DNA of 44,159 bases from Collinsella aerofaciens (GCF_901212495.1 NZ_CAAKNY010000052.1:1-44159), one strand, 5' to 3'. Counted from the stretch's first letter, positions 17,816-25,941 are shown. Numbers and translations are program-made. Notes: generated by a model not told the origin, from the sequence alone.

Positions 17816-17877
17816 GACTCATTTGAGTTGAGTGTGGGATGTTGGACATAGGGACGCATCCTCATATGTGAGTCAAC

Positions 17878-17912
17878 GACCCGGGCGACTTCGATGTCGC
17901 CCGGGTCTTGTA
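17878..17912 (+). terminator. intra-operon terminator after satA
   Basis: A perfect 12-bp stem (17878-17889 with 17896-17907), loop TTCGAT, followed by TTGTAATG. It lies between the binding-protein and permease genes and likely lets only part of transcription through. Confidence 0.65.
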
Positions 17913-17930
17913 ATGAGTATCTATACTCAT
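17913..17930 (+). promoter_or_regulatory. 18-nt dyad between satA terminator and satB
   Basis: ATGAGTAT-CT-ATACTCAT has perfect 8-bp arms around two bases. It directly follows the terminator hairpin and precedes the satB ribosome site. It may be an operator or an mRNA-stabilising hairpin. Confidence 0.35.
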
Positions 17931-17970
17931 ATACCAGTTGGTCCTACCGACAAAAGAAAGGGGAGAGAAC

Positions 17971-18927
17971 GTGAATAGCTTTCTACGTTTGATTGGAAGG
18001 CGCCTCGTGGCACTGCCAATCATGGCATTGGGCGTCACCGTATTGGTGTTCTTCCTTATGTCGTTCTCCAAGACCGACCCCGCCTATACGGCGTTGGGTG
18101 ACGGTGCCTCGCCCGAGGCGGTTGCCGAGTACCATGAGAAGTATGGTCTGGACGACCCCTGGCCCGTGCGCTACGTGCGTTACATGGGCGATCTGATCCA
18201 CGGTGACATGGGCACTTATGGTGCTGCCCGCAACTCCGTTGCCAAGCGCATCTCCACGGCCCTGCCCGTCACGATGCAGCTGACCTTCATCGGCCTTGCC
18301 ATCGGCGCGGTTGTCTCGTTTTTGCTCGGTGTCATCGCGGCGCTATATCGCGATAAATGGCCGGACCAAGTGATCCGCGTCTTTTCCATCGCCGGCTTGG
18401 CAACCCCGTCGTTCTGGCTTGCCGTTTTGTTGATTCTGCTGTTCTCTTCCTACCTTAAGGTGCTTCCGGCGTCTGGTGCCCTTCCTCACTTCACCACCAA
18501 CCCGGCTGGTTATATGGGGCGCATGATCATGCCCGCCATTGCTCTTGCCTTCCCGCTGACGGGCCAGATGACCCGTATCGTGCGTACCGCCATGGTCGAG
18601 GAGCTCGACAAGGATTACGTCCGCATGGCCCGTGGCGCCGGCGTTCCCGAGAAGGTCGTCGTCGGCATTAACGTTTTGCGTAACGCGCTGATCACCCCGG
18701 TTACCACACTCGGTCTTAAAATCGGTTACCTTATGGGCGGTGCTGTCGTCATCGAGGTCATCTTCAACCTCCCCGGCATGGGTACTGCGATCCTGCAGGG
18801 CGTTCAGGGCAACGAGGCGAACCTGGTTCAGGGCGTCGTCATCGTCGTTGCTCTTGCCTTCATCATCATCAACATCGTGGTTGACATGCTCTATCTGCTC
18901 ATCAACCCGCGCATCAGGACGGTGTAG
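17971..18927 (+). CDS. satB: ABC transporter permease, DppB/OppB type (sialic acid)
   Basis: 318 aa. An integral membrane subunit with about six helices and the conserved cytoplasmic EAA-like loop (MARGAGVPEKVVVGINVLRN) that contacts the ATPase. The first helix (LVALPIMALGVTVLVFFLMS) is typical of the DppB family. GTG at 17971 is the chosen start because AAAGGGGAG (17957-17965) precedes it. It is followed 3 nt later by the fused permease-ATPase. Substrate assignment rests on the nan genes downstream. Confidence 0.85.
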   Translation: MNSFLRLIGRRLVALPIMALGVTVLVFFLMSFSKTDPAYTALGDGASPEAVAEYHEKYGLDDPWPVRYVRYMGDLIHGDMGTYGAARNSVAKRISTALPVTMQLTFIGLAIGAVVSFLLGVIAALYRDKWPDQVIRVFSIAGLATPSFWLAVLLILLFSSYLKVLPASGALPHFTTNPAGYMGRMIMPAIALAFPLTGQMTRIVRTAMVEELDKDYVRMARGAGVPEKVVVGINVLRNALITPVTTLGLKIGYLMGGAVVIEVIFNLPGMGTAILQGVQGNEANLVQGVVIVVALAFIIINIVVDMLYLLINPRIRTV

Positions 18928-18930
18928 ATT

Positions 18931-20946
18931 ATGGTAAAGATTCGAGAGAAGCAAACCGAGCAGCTCGAAAAGGCTGCCTCCAAGGGGCTCAAGCTCGGTG
19001 GCTGGAAGAAGATGACACTGTCTTCTAAGATTGCCGCCGTCGTGCTGGTGCTGGTCGCCCTGACCGCGATTCTGGCGCCCCTTCTTGCCCCCTATAGCCC
19101 GGTCGAGATCTTTACGGCTCGCCAGGCTCCCGGCAACGGATTTATCTTCGGTACCGACGATAAGGGCCGCGACATTCTGTCGCGTATGCTCTACGGTGGT
19201 CGTTACTCGCTGATTATCGGCTTTGGCGCCACTGCCATGGCTCTGGTCTGCGGCTCGGTCGTGGGCGCCCTCGCGGCAGTTTCGCGCAAGGCAGTCTCCG
19301 AGACGATCATGCGTATCCTGGACATCATCATGTCCATCCCGGGCATCGCCCTCGCGGCCGTCTTCGTCTCCATCCTGGGCAACTCCGTGCCGTCGATCAT
19401 CTTCGCCATCGGCTTTATGTATACTCCGCAGATTGCCCGTATCGTGCGCGCCAACATCGTGTCCGAGTACGGTGAGGACTATGTCCGCGCGGTCATCGTG
19501 TCCGGTGCCAAGGCTCCGTGGATTTTGATCAGGCACGTCCTGCGTAACTGCATCGCCCCGATCATGGTCTTCACCGTTACCCTGGTCGCCGACGCCATCA
19601 TCTTCGAGGCCTCGCTGACCTTCATCGGTGCTGGTATTCAGGAGCCTACCGCTACCTGGGGCAACATCCTCGCCGACGCTCGCGGCGGCGTGCTTGCCGG
19701 CCGTTGGTGGCAGGCACTGTTCCCGGGCCTGGCCATCATGATCACCTGCCTGGCGCTCAACATCCTGTCCGAGGGCATTACCGACGCCATGGCCGCCGCT
19801 CCCTCCGCCGCCCTGGATCCGACCGACTCCTCCAAGCGCCGCGAGGCCGACCTGCTGGTCTCCGACCCCGTTCGCGCCTACAAGGAGCAGGCTCAGTCCC
19901 TGTCCGCCCGTCTTGGCGCTCTGCGCGATGTCGAACTCAAGCGTAACGACCGCCATGTGCCCGATGAGTCCGTTGAGCCGATCCTTTCGGTCCGCGATTT
20001 CTGCATCCAGTTTGAGCACCACGGTGACATCAACGTCGTCGATCATGTCAACTTTGATGTCCGTCCTGGCCAGACCATGGGCCTGGTCGGTGAGTCCGGC
20101 TGCGGTAAGTCCATCACCACGCTGGCCATCATGGGTCTGACCGACGATGATGAGCATCTTTCCGGTGAGGTTCTCTGGGAGGGCCGCGACCTGCTCAAGA
20201 TGAGCAAGAAGGAGTGGTTCGGCCTGCGCGGTACCGATATCGCCATGGTCTATCAGGACGCCCTGTCCTCGCTCAACCCCTCCATGCTCATTTCCGCCCA
20301 GATGAAGCAGCTCACCAAGCGCGGCGGTACCCGTAGCGCCGAGGAACTCCTGGAGCTCGTGGGCCTCGACCCCAAGCGTACGCTCGAGAGCTATCCGCAC
20401 GAGCTTTCCGGTGGTCAGCGTCAGCGCGTTCTGATCGCTATGGCCCTTACCCGCGACCCCAAGCTGGTCATCTGCGACGAGCCCACGACCGCTCTGGACG
20501 TTACCGTCCAGAAGCAGGTCATCAAGCTTCTTAACGACCTTCAGGCCAAGCTCGGCTTTGCCATGATCTTCGTTTCGCACGACCTGGCGCTGGTCGCCGA
20601 GGTCGCCCATAACATCACGGTTATGTACGCCGGCCAGGTTATCGAACAGGCGCCTACCAAGGAGCTGCTCACCAACCCGATCCACGAGTACACCCGCGGC
20701 CTTCTGGGTTCCGTCCTGTCCATCGAGAGCGGTTCGGGCCGCCTGCACCAGGTACCCGGCGCCGTTCCGAGCCCGCGCGATTTCCCCAAGGGCGATCGTT
20801 TCGCGCCCCGCTCGAGCCATCCTCGCATTGGCTTGGACACCCGTCCGGTCTTCAAGCGCGTGCCCGGCACCGAGCACTTCTATTCCGAGCTCCCCGACGA
20901 GGTGCTCAAGGCAAATGGTTTGACCCCTCACGCGGAGGTGATGTAG
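18931..20946 (+). CDS. satC: fused ABC transporter permease and ATP-binding protein (sialic acid)
   Basis: 671 aa. Residues ~25-295 are a DppC/OppC-type permease (FGTDDKGRDILSRMLYGGRYS, EAA loop VSGAKAPWILIRHVLRN). A charged linker (~300-345) leads to a DppD/OppD-type ATPase: Walker A GESGCGKS (387-394), signature LSGGQ (492-496), Walker B LVICDEPTTALD and the switch histidine in FVSHD. Both parts look complete, and codon use is uniform, so this is a real fusion and not a sequencing artefact. From memory, the SatABCD-type sialate transporter of Haemophilus ducreyi has a comparable fused subunit. It is followed directly (no gap) by the second ATPase. Confidence 0.88.
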   Translation: MVKIREKQTEQLEKAASKGLKLGGWKKMTLSSKIAAVVLVLVALTAILAPLLAPYSPVEIFTARQAPGNGFIFGTDDKGRDILSRMLYGGRYSLIIGFGATAMALVCGSVVGALAAVSRKAVSETIMRILDIIMSIPGIALAAVFVSILGNSVPSIIFAIGFMYTPQIARIVRANIVSEYGEDYVRAVIVSGAKAPWILIRHVLRNCIAPIMVFTVTLVADAIIFEASLTFIGAGIQEPTATWGNILADARGGVLAGRWWQALFPGLAIMITCLALNILSEGITDAMAAAPSAALDPTDSSKRREADLLVSDPVRAYKEQAQSLSARLGALRDVELKRNDRHVPDESVEPILSVRDFCIQFEHHGDINVVDHVNFDVRPGQTMGLVGESGCGKSITTLAIMGLTDDDEHLSGEVLWEGRDLLKMSKKEWFGLRGTDIAMVYQDALSSLNPSMLISAQMKQLTKRGGTRSAEELLELVGLDPKRTLESYPHELSGGQRQRVLIAMALTRDPKLVICDEPTTALDVTVQKQVIKLLNDLQAKLGFAMIFVSHDLALVAEVAHNITVMYAGQVIEQAPTKELLTNPIHEYTRGLLGSVLSIESGSGRLHQVPGAVPSPRDFPKGDRFAPRSSHPRIGLDTRPVFKRVPGTEHFYSELPDEVLKANGLTPHAEVM

Positions 20947-21774
20947 ATGAGCGAGACCGCAGTCAACGGCGTCGAGCCGATCATCTTCCTTGATGACGTC
21001 CACGTCACCTTTAGGACCCGTACCGGCTCGATTCTGCACCCCAACCTGGTTCACGCCGTCCAGGGTGTAACGATTAAGCTCATGCCCGGCCAGACGATCG
21101 GCATCGTCGGCGAGTCCGGTTGCGGAAAGTCCACCACCGCCAACGTCATGTGTGGCCTGCAGGCCCCCACGAGCGGCAAGGTCTACTTTAAGGGCAAGGA
21201 CGTTACCAAACGTACCGCCGAGGATCGTCGCCACATGGGCCGCGTCATCTCGGTCGTGTTCCAGAACCCGGCCACGGCGCTCAACCCCCGCATGGTCGTT
21301 CGCGAGCAGCTGCTCGACCCTATGCGCGTCCACAACCTGGGTACCGAGGCCGAGCAGGAGAAGCGCGTCAAGGAGCTCTTGGAGCTCACCGGTCTGCCCA
21401 GCTCCGCCGCCGAGGTTCTTCCCGGCCAGCTTTCGGGCGGCCAGCGCCAGCGCGTCGCAATTGCCCGTGCCCTGTCGCTGAACCCCGATGCCATCATCGC
21501 CGACGAGCCCACCTCGGCTCTGGACGTTTCGGTCCGCGCGCAGATTCTGAACCTGCTGACCGACCTTAAGAAGGAGCTCGGCCTGGCCATGGTGTTCATT
21601 AGCCATGACATCCAGACGGTCCGCTATATCTCTGACGACATCATCGTTATGAATGGCGGCAAGATCGTCGAGCAGGGCGAGGCCAAGCAGGTCTTCCAGC
21701 ACCCTCAGGACCCCTACACCAAGATGCTGCTCGGCGCTGCGCCGTCGCTGCTGCATCCCAAGCTCGGCGAGTAG
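20947..21774 (+). CDS. satD: ABC transporter ATP-binding protein, DppF/OppF type (sialic acid)
   Basis: 275 aa. The second ATPase of the transporter, in the cytoplasm: Walker A GESGCGKSTTANVM, signature LSGGQRQRVAIARAL, Walker B AIIADEPTSALD, switch histidine FISHD. It should pair with the ATPase half of the preceding fusion protein to form the nucleotide-binding dimer. It lacks the cysteine-rich C-terminal tail seen in the second opp system of this window. ATG at 20947 directly follows the stop of satC, with a GGAGG ribosome site in the end of satC. Confidence 0.88.
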   Translation: MSETAVNGVEPIIFLDDVHVTFRTRTGSILHPNLVHAVQGVTIKLMPGQTIGIVGESGCGKSTTANVMCGLQAPTSGKVYFKGKDVTKRTAEDRRHMGRVISVVFQNPATALNPRMVVREQLLDPMRVHNLGTEAEQEKRVKELLELTGLPSSAAEVLPGQLSGGQRQRVAIARALSLNPDAIIADEPTSALDVSVRAQILNLLTDLKKELGLAMVFISHDIQTVRYISDDIIVMNGGKIVEQGEAKQVFQHPQDPYTKMLLGAAPSLLHPKLGE

Positions 21775-21790
21775 CCTCGCTTTCCCTCCC

Positions 21791-21824
21791 GTGCGCCCGG
21801 CTCCCTTGCCGGGCGCACCTCCGT
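21791..21824 (+). terminator. hairpin after the sialate transporter genes
   Basis: A perfect 10-bp stem (GTGCGCCCGG 21791-21800 with CCGGGCGCAC 21809-21818) and 8-nt loop. There is no T-run, so it may be a partial terminator or a stabilising 3' hairpin separating transport from catabolic genes. Confidence 0.5.
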
Positions 21825-21854
21825 TGCGATTTCGAAAGGTTGGGTTCACGAGCC

Positions 21855-22832
21855 ATGCCAAGTGCTCAGGAGCTACAACGGCAATTTGGTGGATATCGAG
21901 GCGCTATGCCCCGTCCATCGGATTTCGATCTCTTTTGGAAGGACCGCATGGCCGAGGCCGACGCCGTCGAGCTCGACTACGCGATCGAGGCGGCTTCGGT
22001 TGCGGATTCTGCGACCTGTTGGTTTTTCGACCTCTGGTATACCGGCATGTGTGGTGCACGCCTGCATGCCAAGTACCTCAAGCCGGTCTCGGAGGAGCCC
22101 ATGCCGCTGGTGCTTCAGTTCCATGGATATCCGGGTGCGAGCCGCAGCTGGTTTGAGCAGGCGTCGTTTGCGGGTATGGGCATGGCGCTCATCGCGCTCG
22201 ATTGTCCTGGCCAAGGAGGCCCCTCCGAGGACATTGGCGGATTTGAGGGCACGACGGTCGCGGGCCATATCGTCGCCGGTATCGACGGCGACCCGGCCAA
22301 CTTCTACTATGTCCGCCTACATCAGGATATACGTATTCTGTGCCGTATCGTTCGCGAGCTCGAGGGCATCGATCTTGCCCGCGTTTTTGTGAACGGCGCA
22401 TCGCAGGGCGGCGGTTTGGGTATTGCGACCTGCGCGCTCAATAGCGATTTGGTTGACCGCGCGGCCATCCTCTATCCCTTCTTATCGGACTTCCGCCTGG
22501 TTTGGGATCTGGACGCCGACGATATTGCCTACGAGGGTCTGCGCTATTGGTCGCGTTGGTTTGACGAGGACTCGACTCGTATCGAGGAGGCCTATGCCAA
22601 GCTGGCGTACTTCGATTCCAAGAATTTTGCCCCCATGGTCAAGTGCCCCGTGCTGTTTGGCACGGGCACGGCCGATATCGTCTGTCCGCCGGCAACGCAG
22701 TTTGCGGTGTACAACAACCTGTCCTGCGACAAGCGTCATGAGTTCTTTGAAGGCTTTGGCCACGAGGAGATTCAGGATTTTGACGACCTGATCATTCCGT
22801 TTTTCTGTGAGGGAGGGGAGGCTCATGTCTAA
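21855..22832 (+). CDS. acetyl xylan esterase (AXE1)-type hydrolase, possible sialate O-acetylesterase
   Basis: 325 aa. An alpha/beta hydrolase of the AXE1/cephalosporin-C deacetylase type. The likely catalytic triad is intact: Ser183 in the nucleophile elbow GASQGG, Asp274 in GTADIVCPP, and His303 in GFGHEE. AXE1 enzymes remove O-acetyl groups from sugars. Lying between the transporter and nanA, it could de-acetylate O-acetylated sialic acid so that NanA can act; this is an inference. There is no signal peptide, so it acts in the cytoplasm. ATG at 21855 follows GAAAGG (21834-21839) at a rather long distance; ATG at 21906 is an alternative. It is followed by an overlapping paralogue. Confidence 0.85.
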   Translation: MPSAQELQRQFGGYRGAMPRPSDFDLFWKDRMAEADAVELDYAIEAASVADSATCWFFDLWYTGMCGARLHAKYLKPVSEEPMPLVLQFHGYPGASRSWFEQASFAGMGMALIALDCPGQGGPSEDIGGFEGTTVAGHIVAGIDGDPANFYYVRLHQDIRILCRIVRELEGIDLARVFVNGASQGGGLGIATCALNSDLVDRAAILYPFLSDFRLVWDLDADDIAYEGLRYWSRWFDEDSTRIEEAYAKLAYFDSKNFAPMVKCPVLFGTGTADIVCPPATQFAVYNNLSCDKRHEFFEGFGHEEIQDFDDLIIPFFCEGGEAHV

Positions 22833-23676
22833 GTGCGAGAGCAATGTTGACGAGCTGATGGTCCCCGGGCTCGTGGGAATTCCTGGAACGGTTTCGTCAA
22901 GGCTCGCAGAATATCGGGACTGGCACGGTGATGTCCAAGCAGATGTTTCTGATTTAGAGACATGCGCTTCGAATCTTGAGATTCAAGGCCTGGCTATTAC
23001 GGCGATTGATTTTGCCAATCCGTGCGCGCGCTACTCCGAGGTTTCCTTTGAGCTCGGCGGGTATGTCGTGCACGGCCGTTTGATTGAGCCTGCTGGTCGT
23101 GCCCGAGTATCTGAGCGCGTGCCGCTGTGCCTGATGTTCCACGACATCGATCGGCCTGTGCGCGGCTGGCATCACATGACGAGATTTGCCGCCATGGGGT
23201 ATGCCGTCCTCGCGCTGGATGACGATGTTGCCGGTGCGGACGACCTGCAGCGGGGGATTGCTTCGCCCGCTTTTGTCGAGCGCGTCCGTTGGGGTTGCGC
23301 GATGGCGAAGGTGGCTCGCGATTTTGACGGCATCGACCCAGGCCGCATCTTTGCGTGCGGCGAGGGCCTTGGTGGCGGTGTCGCTTTGGCGGTCTCCGCC
23401 TTGGATACGTGTGGCCTTGTCTGCACGGCGGTTGCCAATCCGCTGCCCGGCGGCCTCGAGGCGCTGTCGTCTCGTGTGCGCGGCTCGGTGCTCATGGGCA
23501 CATCGCTTATGGATGCCATGAGCGATCCCAAGGGCCAGTTTGCCGTATTCAACGGTCTTGAGTGTGACCGAAGGCATATCATCTATGCCAAATACGCTCA
23601 CGAGCGTATCAATGCGTTCGAAAACGAAGTCGTCGACTTCTTTAACCAAACGTTTTATCCGTGTTCTTTGGCCTAG
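22825..23676 (+). CDS. AXE1-like paralogue lacking the catalytic serine (pseudoenzyme)
   Basis: 283 aa. It shares the order and many residues of the preceding esterase, most clearly QFAVFNGLECDRRH against QFAVYNNLSCDKRH in the upstream protein. The nucleophile elbow reads GEGLGGG (179-185) instead of GASQGGG, so the serine position is Gly181. The segment holding the catalytic Asp is rearranged (GTSLMDAMSDPKGQ), while His259 remains. It is probably a non-catalytic partner or a ligand-binding form. The frame is intact and codon use normal, so it is not a decaying gene by that measure. ATG at 22825, with GGGAGGGGAGG before it, overlaps the upstream gene by 8 nt, hinting at fixed production ratio. 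Confidence 0.75.
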   Translation: MSKCESNVDELMVPGLVGIPGTVSSRLAEYRDWHGDVQADVSDLETCASNLEIQGLAITAIDFANPCARYSEVSFELGGYVVHGRLIEPAGRARVSERVPLCLMFHDIDRPVRGWHHMTRFAAMGYAVLALDDDVAGADDLQRGIASPAFVERVRWGCAMAKVARDFDGIDPGRIFACGEGLGGGVALAVSALDTCGLVCTAVANPLPGGLEALSSRVRGSVLMGTSLMDAMSDPKGQFAVFNGLECDRRHIIYAKYAHERINAFENEVVDFFNQTFYPCSLA

Positions 23677-23744
23677 ACGGCCTGGACACTGCCAACAAGA
23701 GTGGGCGGCATAGGGCTGCCCGCCAGACAACTAAGGAGATTCTT

Positions 23745-24665
23745 GTGGCAACTCAGAAATTCACCGGCGTTATCCCTCCCGTCGTTGTTCCCGATACCGA
23801 AGACCACCAGCTCGATGTCGCATCCTTTGAGCGCAGCATCAACCGCATGATCGATGCCGGCGTCGATGGCCTGTTCTTCCTGGGCTCCTCGGGCGAGGTC
23901 GTCTTCTCCACCGACGAGCGTCGCCGTCAGATCATCGCCGAGGCGGTGCGCATCGTCGACCACCGCGTTCCCGTTCTGGTCGGCATCATCGACACCGAGA
24001 CCGAGCGCATGATCGAGCACGGTAAGGTCGCTCAGGAGCTGGGCGCCGATGCGCTTGTCGCCACCTGCCCGTTCTATGCCCTGCAGGGCATGACCGAGGT
24101 CGAGGAGCACTTCCGCATCCTTCATGAGGAGCTCGACCTGCCCATCTTTGCCTACGACATCCCCGTGTGCGTCCACACCAAGCTTCCCTGGAAGCTCCTT
24201 GCCAAGCTCGGCGCCGAGGGCGTCCTTGCTGGCGTCAAAGATTCCTCGGGTGATGACATCTCGTTCCGCTACCTCGTTCAGGAGAACGAGAAGAACGGCC
24301 ACCCGATGAGCATCCTCACCGGTCACGAGGTCGTCGTCGATGGTGCTTACCTCGGCGGCGCCGATGGCTCCGTTCCGGGTCTCGCTAACGTTGAGCCCGA
24401 GGGCTACGTGCGTCAGTGGAAGGCCGCTCAGGCCGGCGACTGGGCTACCGTCAAGGCCGAGCAGGATCGCCTCAACGAGATTTCGCACATCTGGGATGTT
24501 ACCTCGGGCGTCCAGGGCTATGCCGGTGGCGTCGGCGCCTTTAAGACCGCTATGAACCTCATGGGCATCTTCGACAGCCCGACCATGCCGCGTCCGGTGA
24601 AGGCCATGACCGGCGAGAACGTCGAGGCGATTAGGAAGGTCCTCCAGGACAACGGTCTCCTGTAA
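23745..24665 (+). CDS. nanA: N-acetylneuraminate lyase (DHDPS/NAL family)
   Basis: 306 aa, GTG start after AAGGAG (23733-23738). A class I aldolase of the DHDPS/NAL family: GSSGE (47-51), Tyr137 in FAYDIP and the Schiff-base Lys165 in GVKDSS. NanA splits sialic acid into N-acetylmannosamine and pyruvate. By motif alone it could also be another member of the family, such as a 2-keto-3-deoxy acid aldolase; GSSGEVVFS is not the classical E. coli NanA sequence. The neighbours nanK and nanE make the lyase role the best reading. Strong C-ending codon bias suggests good expression. Confidence 0.82.
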   Translation: MATQKFTGVIPPVVVPDTEDHQLDVASFERSINRMIDAGVDGLFFLGSSGEVVFSTDERRRQIIAEAVRIVDHRVPVLVGIIDTETERMIEHGKVAQELGADALVATCPFYALQGMTEVEEHFRILHEELDLPIFAYDIPVCVHTKLPWKLLAKLGAEGVLAGVKDSSGDDISFRYLVQENEKNGHPMSILTGHEVVVDGAYLGGADGSVPGLANVEPEGYVRQWKAAQAGDWATVKAEQDRLNEISHIWDVTSGVQGYAGGVGAFKTAMNLMGIFDSPTMPRPVKAMTGENVEAIRKVLQDNGLL

Positions 24666-24686
24666 AGCTTTCCCAGGAACCCGATC

Positions 24687-24746
24687 TTGGGGCTCAAGTG
24701 GTCGGGCGTGACCCATTAGGTCAACGCCCGACCACTTTCACCCCAA
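24687..24746. repeat. long interrupted inverted repeat after nanA
   Basis: The central stem has 14 perfect pairs (24696-24709 with 24724-24737) and continues into a 4-bp tip (24710-24713 with 24719-24722). An outer 6-bp stem TTGGGG/CCCCAA (24687-24692 with 24741-24746) encloses it. There is no T-run on either strand. It lies between nanA and nanK; it may terminate or process the transcript. Confidence 0.7.
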
Positions 24747-24836
24747 CCTCGGGCATCTGGGCAACCTTTATCAACCTGTGGCAATAATTCTGCCCTTATT
24801 TCCTGTAGTTGTTTTTTATCTCCGAAGGAGAGCGAC

Positions 24837-25799
24837 ATGGAGAACAAGTACGTCTGCTCTGTCGATATCGGCGGAACTAAGATCGCGACCGCCATCATGG
24901 AGTACCCGGCTGACGGCAGCGTGCCCCATCCCGTTTTTGAGGCCGAGGTTCCTACCGAGGCCCAGGAGGGCGGCGAAGCCGTCTTCCAGCGTATCGAGGC
25001 GTCCATCAAAGCCGCTCTTGAGGCGAATCCCGATGTCGAGGTCCTCGGTGTCGGTATCGGTGCCGCAGGTGTCGTCGATCCCAAGACGGGTGCCATCGCG
25101 TATGCCAACGAGATCATGCCCGGCTGGTCCGGCGTTCAGTTGGGGCCGCGCCTGCGCGAGGACCTCGGTCTTCCCGTTGCCGTGGTGGGCGATGTGCAGG
25201 CTCATGCGCTGGGCGAGGCCCACTGGGGCGTCGGCAAGGGCAAGTTCTCCGTCTTGTGCCTGGGCATCGGTACGGGCATCGGCGGCGCATATGTCGAGAA
25301 CGGCCGCGTGATGCAGGGTTTCCATGGTGCCGCCGGCCATATGGGCCACATCGAGTGCTCGGCTGCCGCCGGCATTCCCTGCGCCTGCGGACGTTCCGGT
25401 CATCTTGAGTCGGTTGCTTCGGGCACTTCCATTGGTCGTATGTACGATGAGCGCTTTGGCCGTGTCGACCCCAGCCGTCCTTCGGTCGGTCGCGATGTGA
25501 ACGACCTGTGCCGTGCGGGCGACGCAAAGGCGACCGAGGTCATCCACGATGCCGGCTTTGCTCTGGGTGCCAGCTTAGGCTCGCTTGCCAACATCTTGGA
25601 TCCCGAGGTCATCGTGCTTTCGGGGGGTGTGATTCACCAGGGTCCCGATTGGCGCTCACAGACGTGGAAGGATTCGGTGCACGAGGGCTACGCCAGCCAG
25701 GCGCTCGACCCGCTTCAGGACACGCCGATCCTCATTGGTTCTCTGGAGGGCGACGCGCCGCTCATCGGTGCCGCCGAGCATCTTCTTGCTTCGCTATAG
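24837..25799 (+). CDS. nanK: ROK-family kinase, probable N-acetylmannosamine kinase
   Basis: 320 aa. ROK sugar kinase with the phosphate-binding DIGGTK (10-15), the catalytic Asp119 in VVGDVQAHALGE, the GIGTGIGGAYV loop and the zinc-binding region HMGHIEC...CACGRSGHLE. In most ROK proteins the last zinc ligand in CxCGxxGC is cysteine; here it is histidine. NanK phosphorylates ManNAc at O6. The call rests on position between nanA and nanE; by sequence alone, glucokinase-type activity is not excluded. ATG follows GAAGGAGA (24824-24831). Confidence 0.82.
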   Translation: MENKYVCSVDIGGTKIATAIMEYPADGSVPHPVFEAEVPTEAQEGGEAVFQRIEASIKAALEANPDVEVLGVGIGAAGVVDPKTGAIAYANEIMPGWSGVQLGPRLREDLGLPVAVVGDVQAHALGEAHWGVGKGKFSVLCLGIGTGIGGAYVENGRVMQGFHGAAGHMGHIECSAAAGIPCACGRSGHLESVASGTSIGRMYDERFGRVDPSRPSVGRDVNDLCRAGDAKATEVIHDAGFALGASLGSLANILDPEVIVLSGGVIHQGPDWRSQTWKDSVHEGYASQALDPLQDTPILIGSLEGDAPLIGAAEHLLASL

Positions 25800-25819
25800 T
25801 TTGAAATCTACTAAGTGAG

Positions 25820-25917
25820 CCTTCTGAGGTGCCGCAGATTGACGTGAAAGAGGAGCGAAGCGTACTTTGGTACGCGAGCGACGGTTTGAACGTCAAGGTG
25901 CGGTGCCTCAGAAGGCC
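25820..25917. repeat. 98-nt palindromic element between nanK and nanE
   Basis: The 27-nt arms (25820-25846 and 25891-25917) pair throughout as RNA except for a 2x2 internal loop; two of the pairs are G-U. The centre has its own 6-bp hairpin (GCGTAC 25861-25866 with GTACGC 25871-25876). It resembles, in plan, two larger elements at 40128-40252 and 40434-40558. It sits just before the nanE ribosome site. Confidence 0.85.
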
Positions 25918-25941
25918 GTTTTGAGAAAGGTTGAGATCGAA

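Noticed and set aside
18343..21861. An antisense open frame of 1172 codons across satB, satC and satD
   Set aside because: The three plus-strand genes share one codon register and hardly use TTA, CTA or TCA, the codons that would give stops on the opposite strand. The antisense translation is of low complexity and without domains.
22825..23676. The serine-less AXE1 paralogue as a pseudogene
   Set aside because: The frame is complete, has a strong ribosome site and overlaps its neighbour; codon use is like the rest of the operon, so a retained non-catalytic role is more likely.
23703..23721. Hairpin GGGCGGC/GGCTGCCC before nanA as a terminator
   Set aside because: Only 7 pairs with a G-U and no T-run; too weak to call.
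25867..25941. Upstream extension of nanE
   Set aside because: It would translate the palindromic element, and NanE homology begins at 25942.
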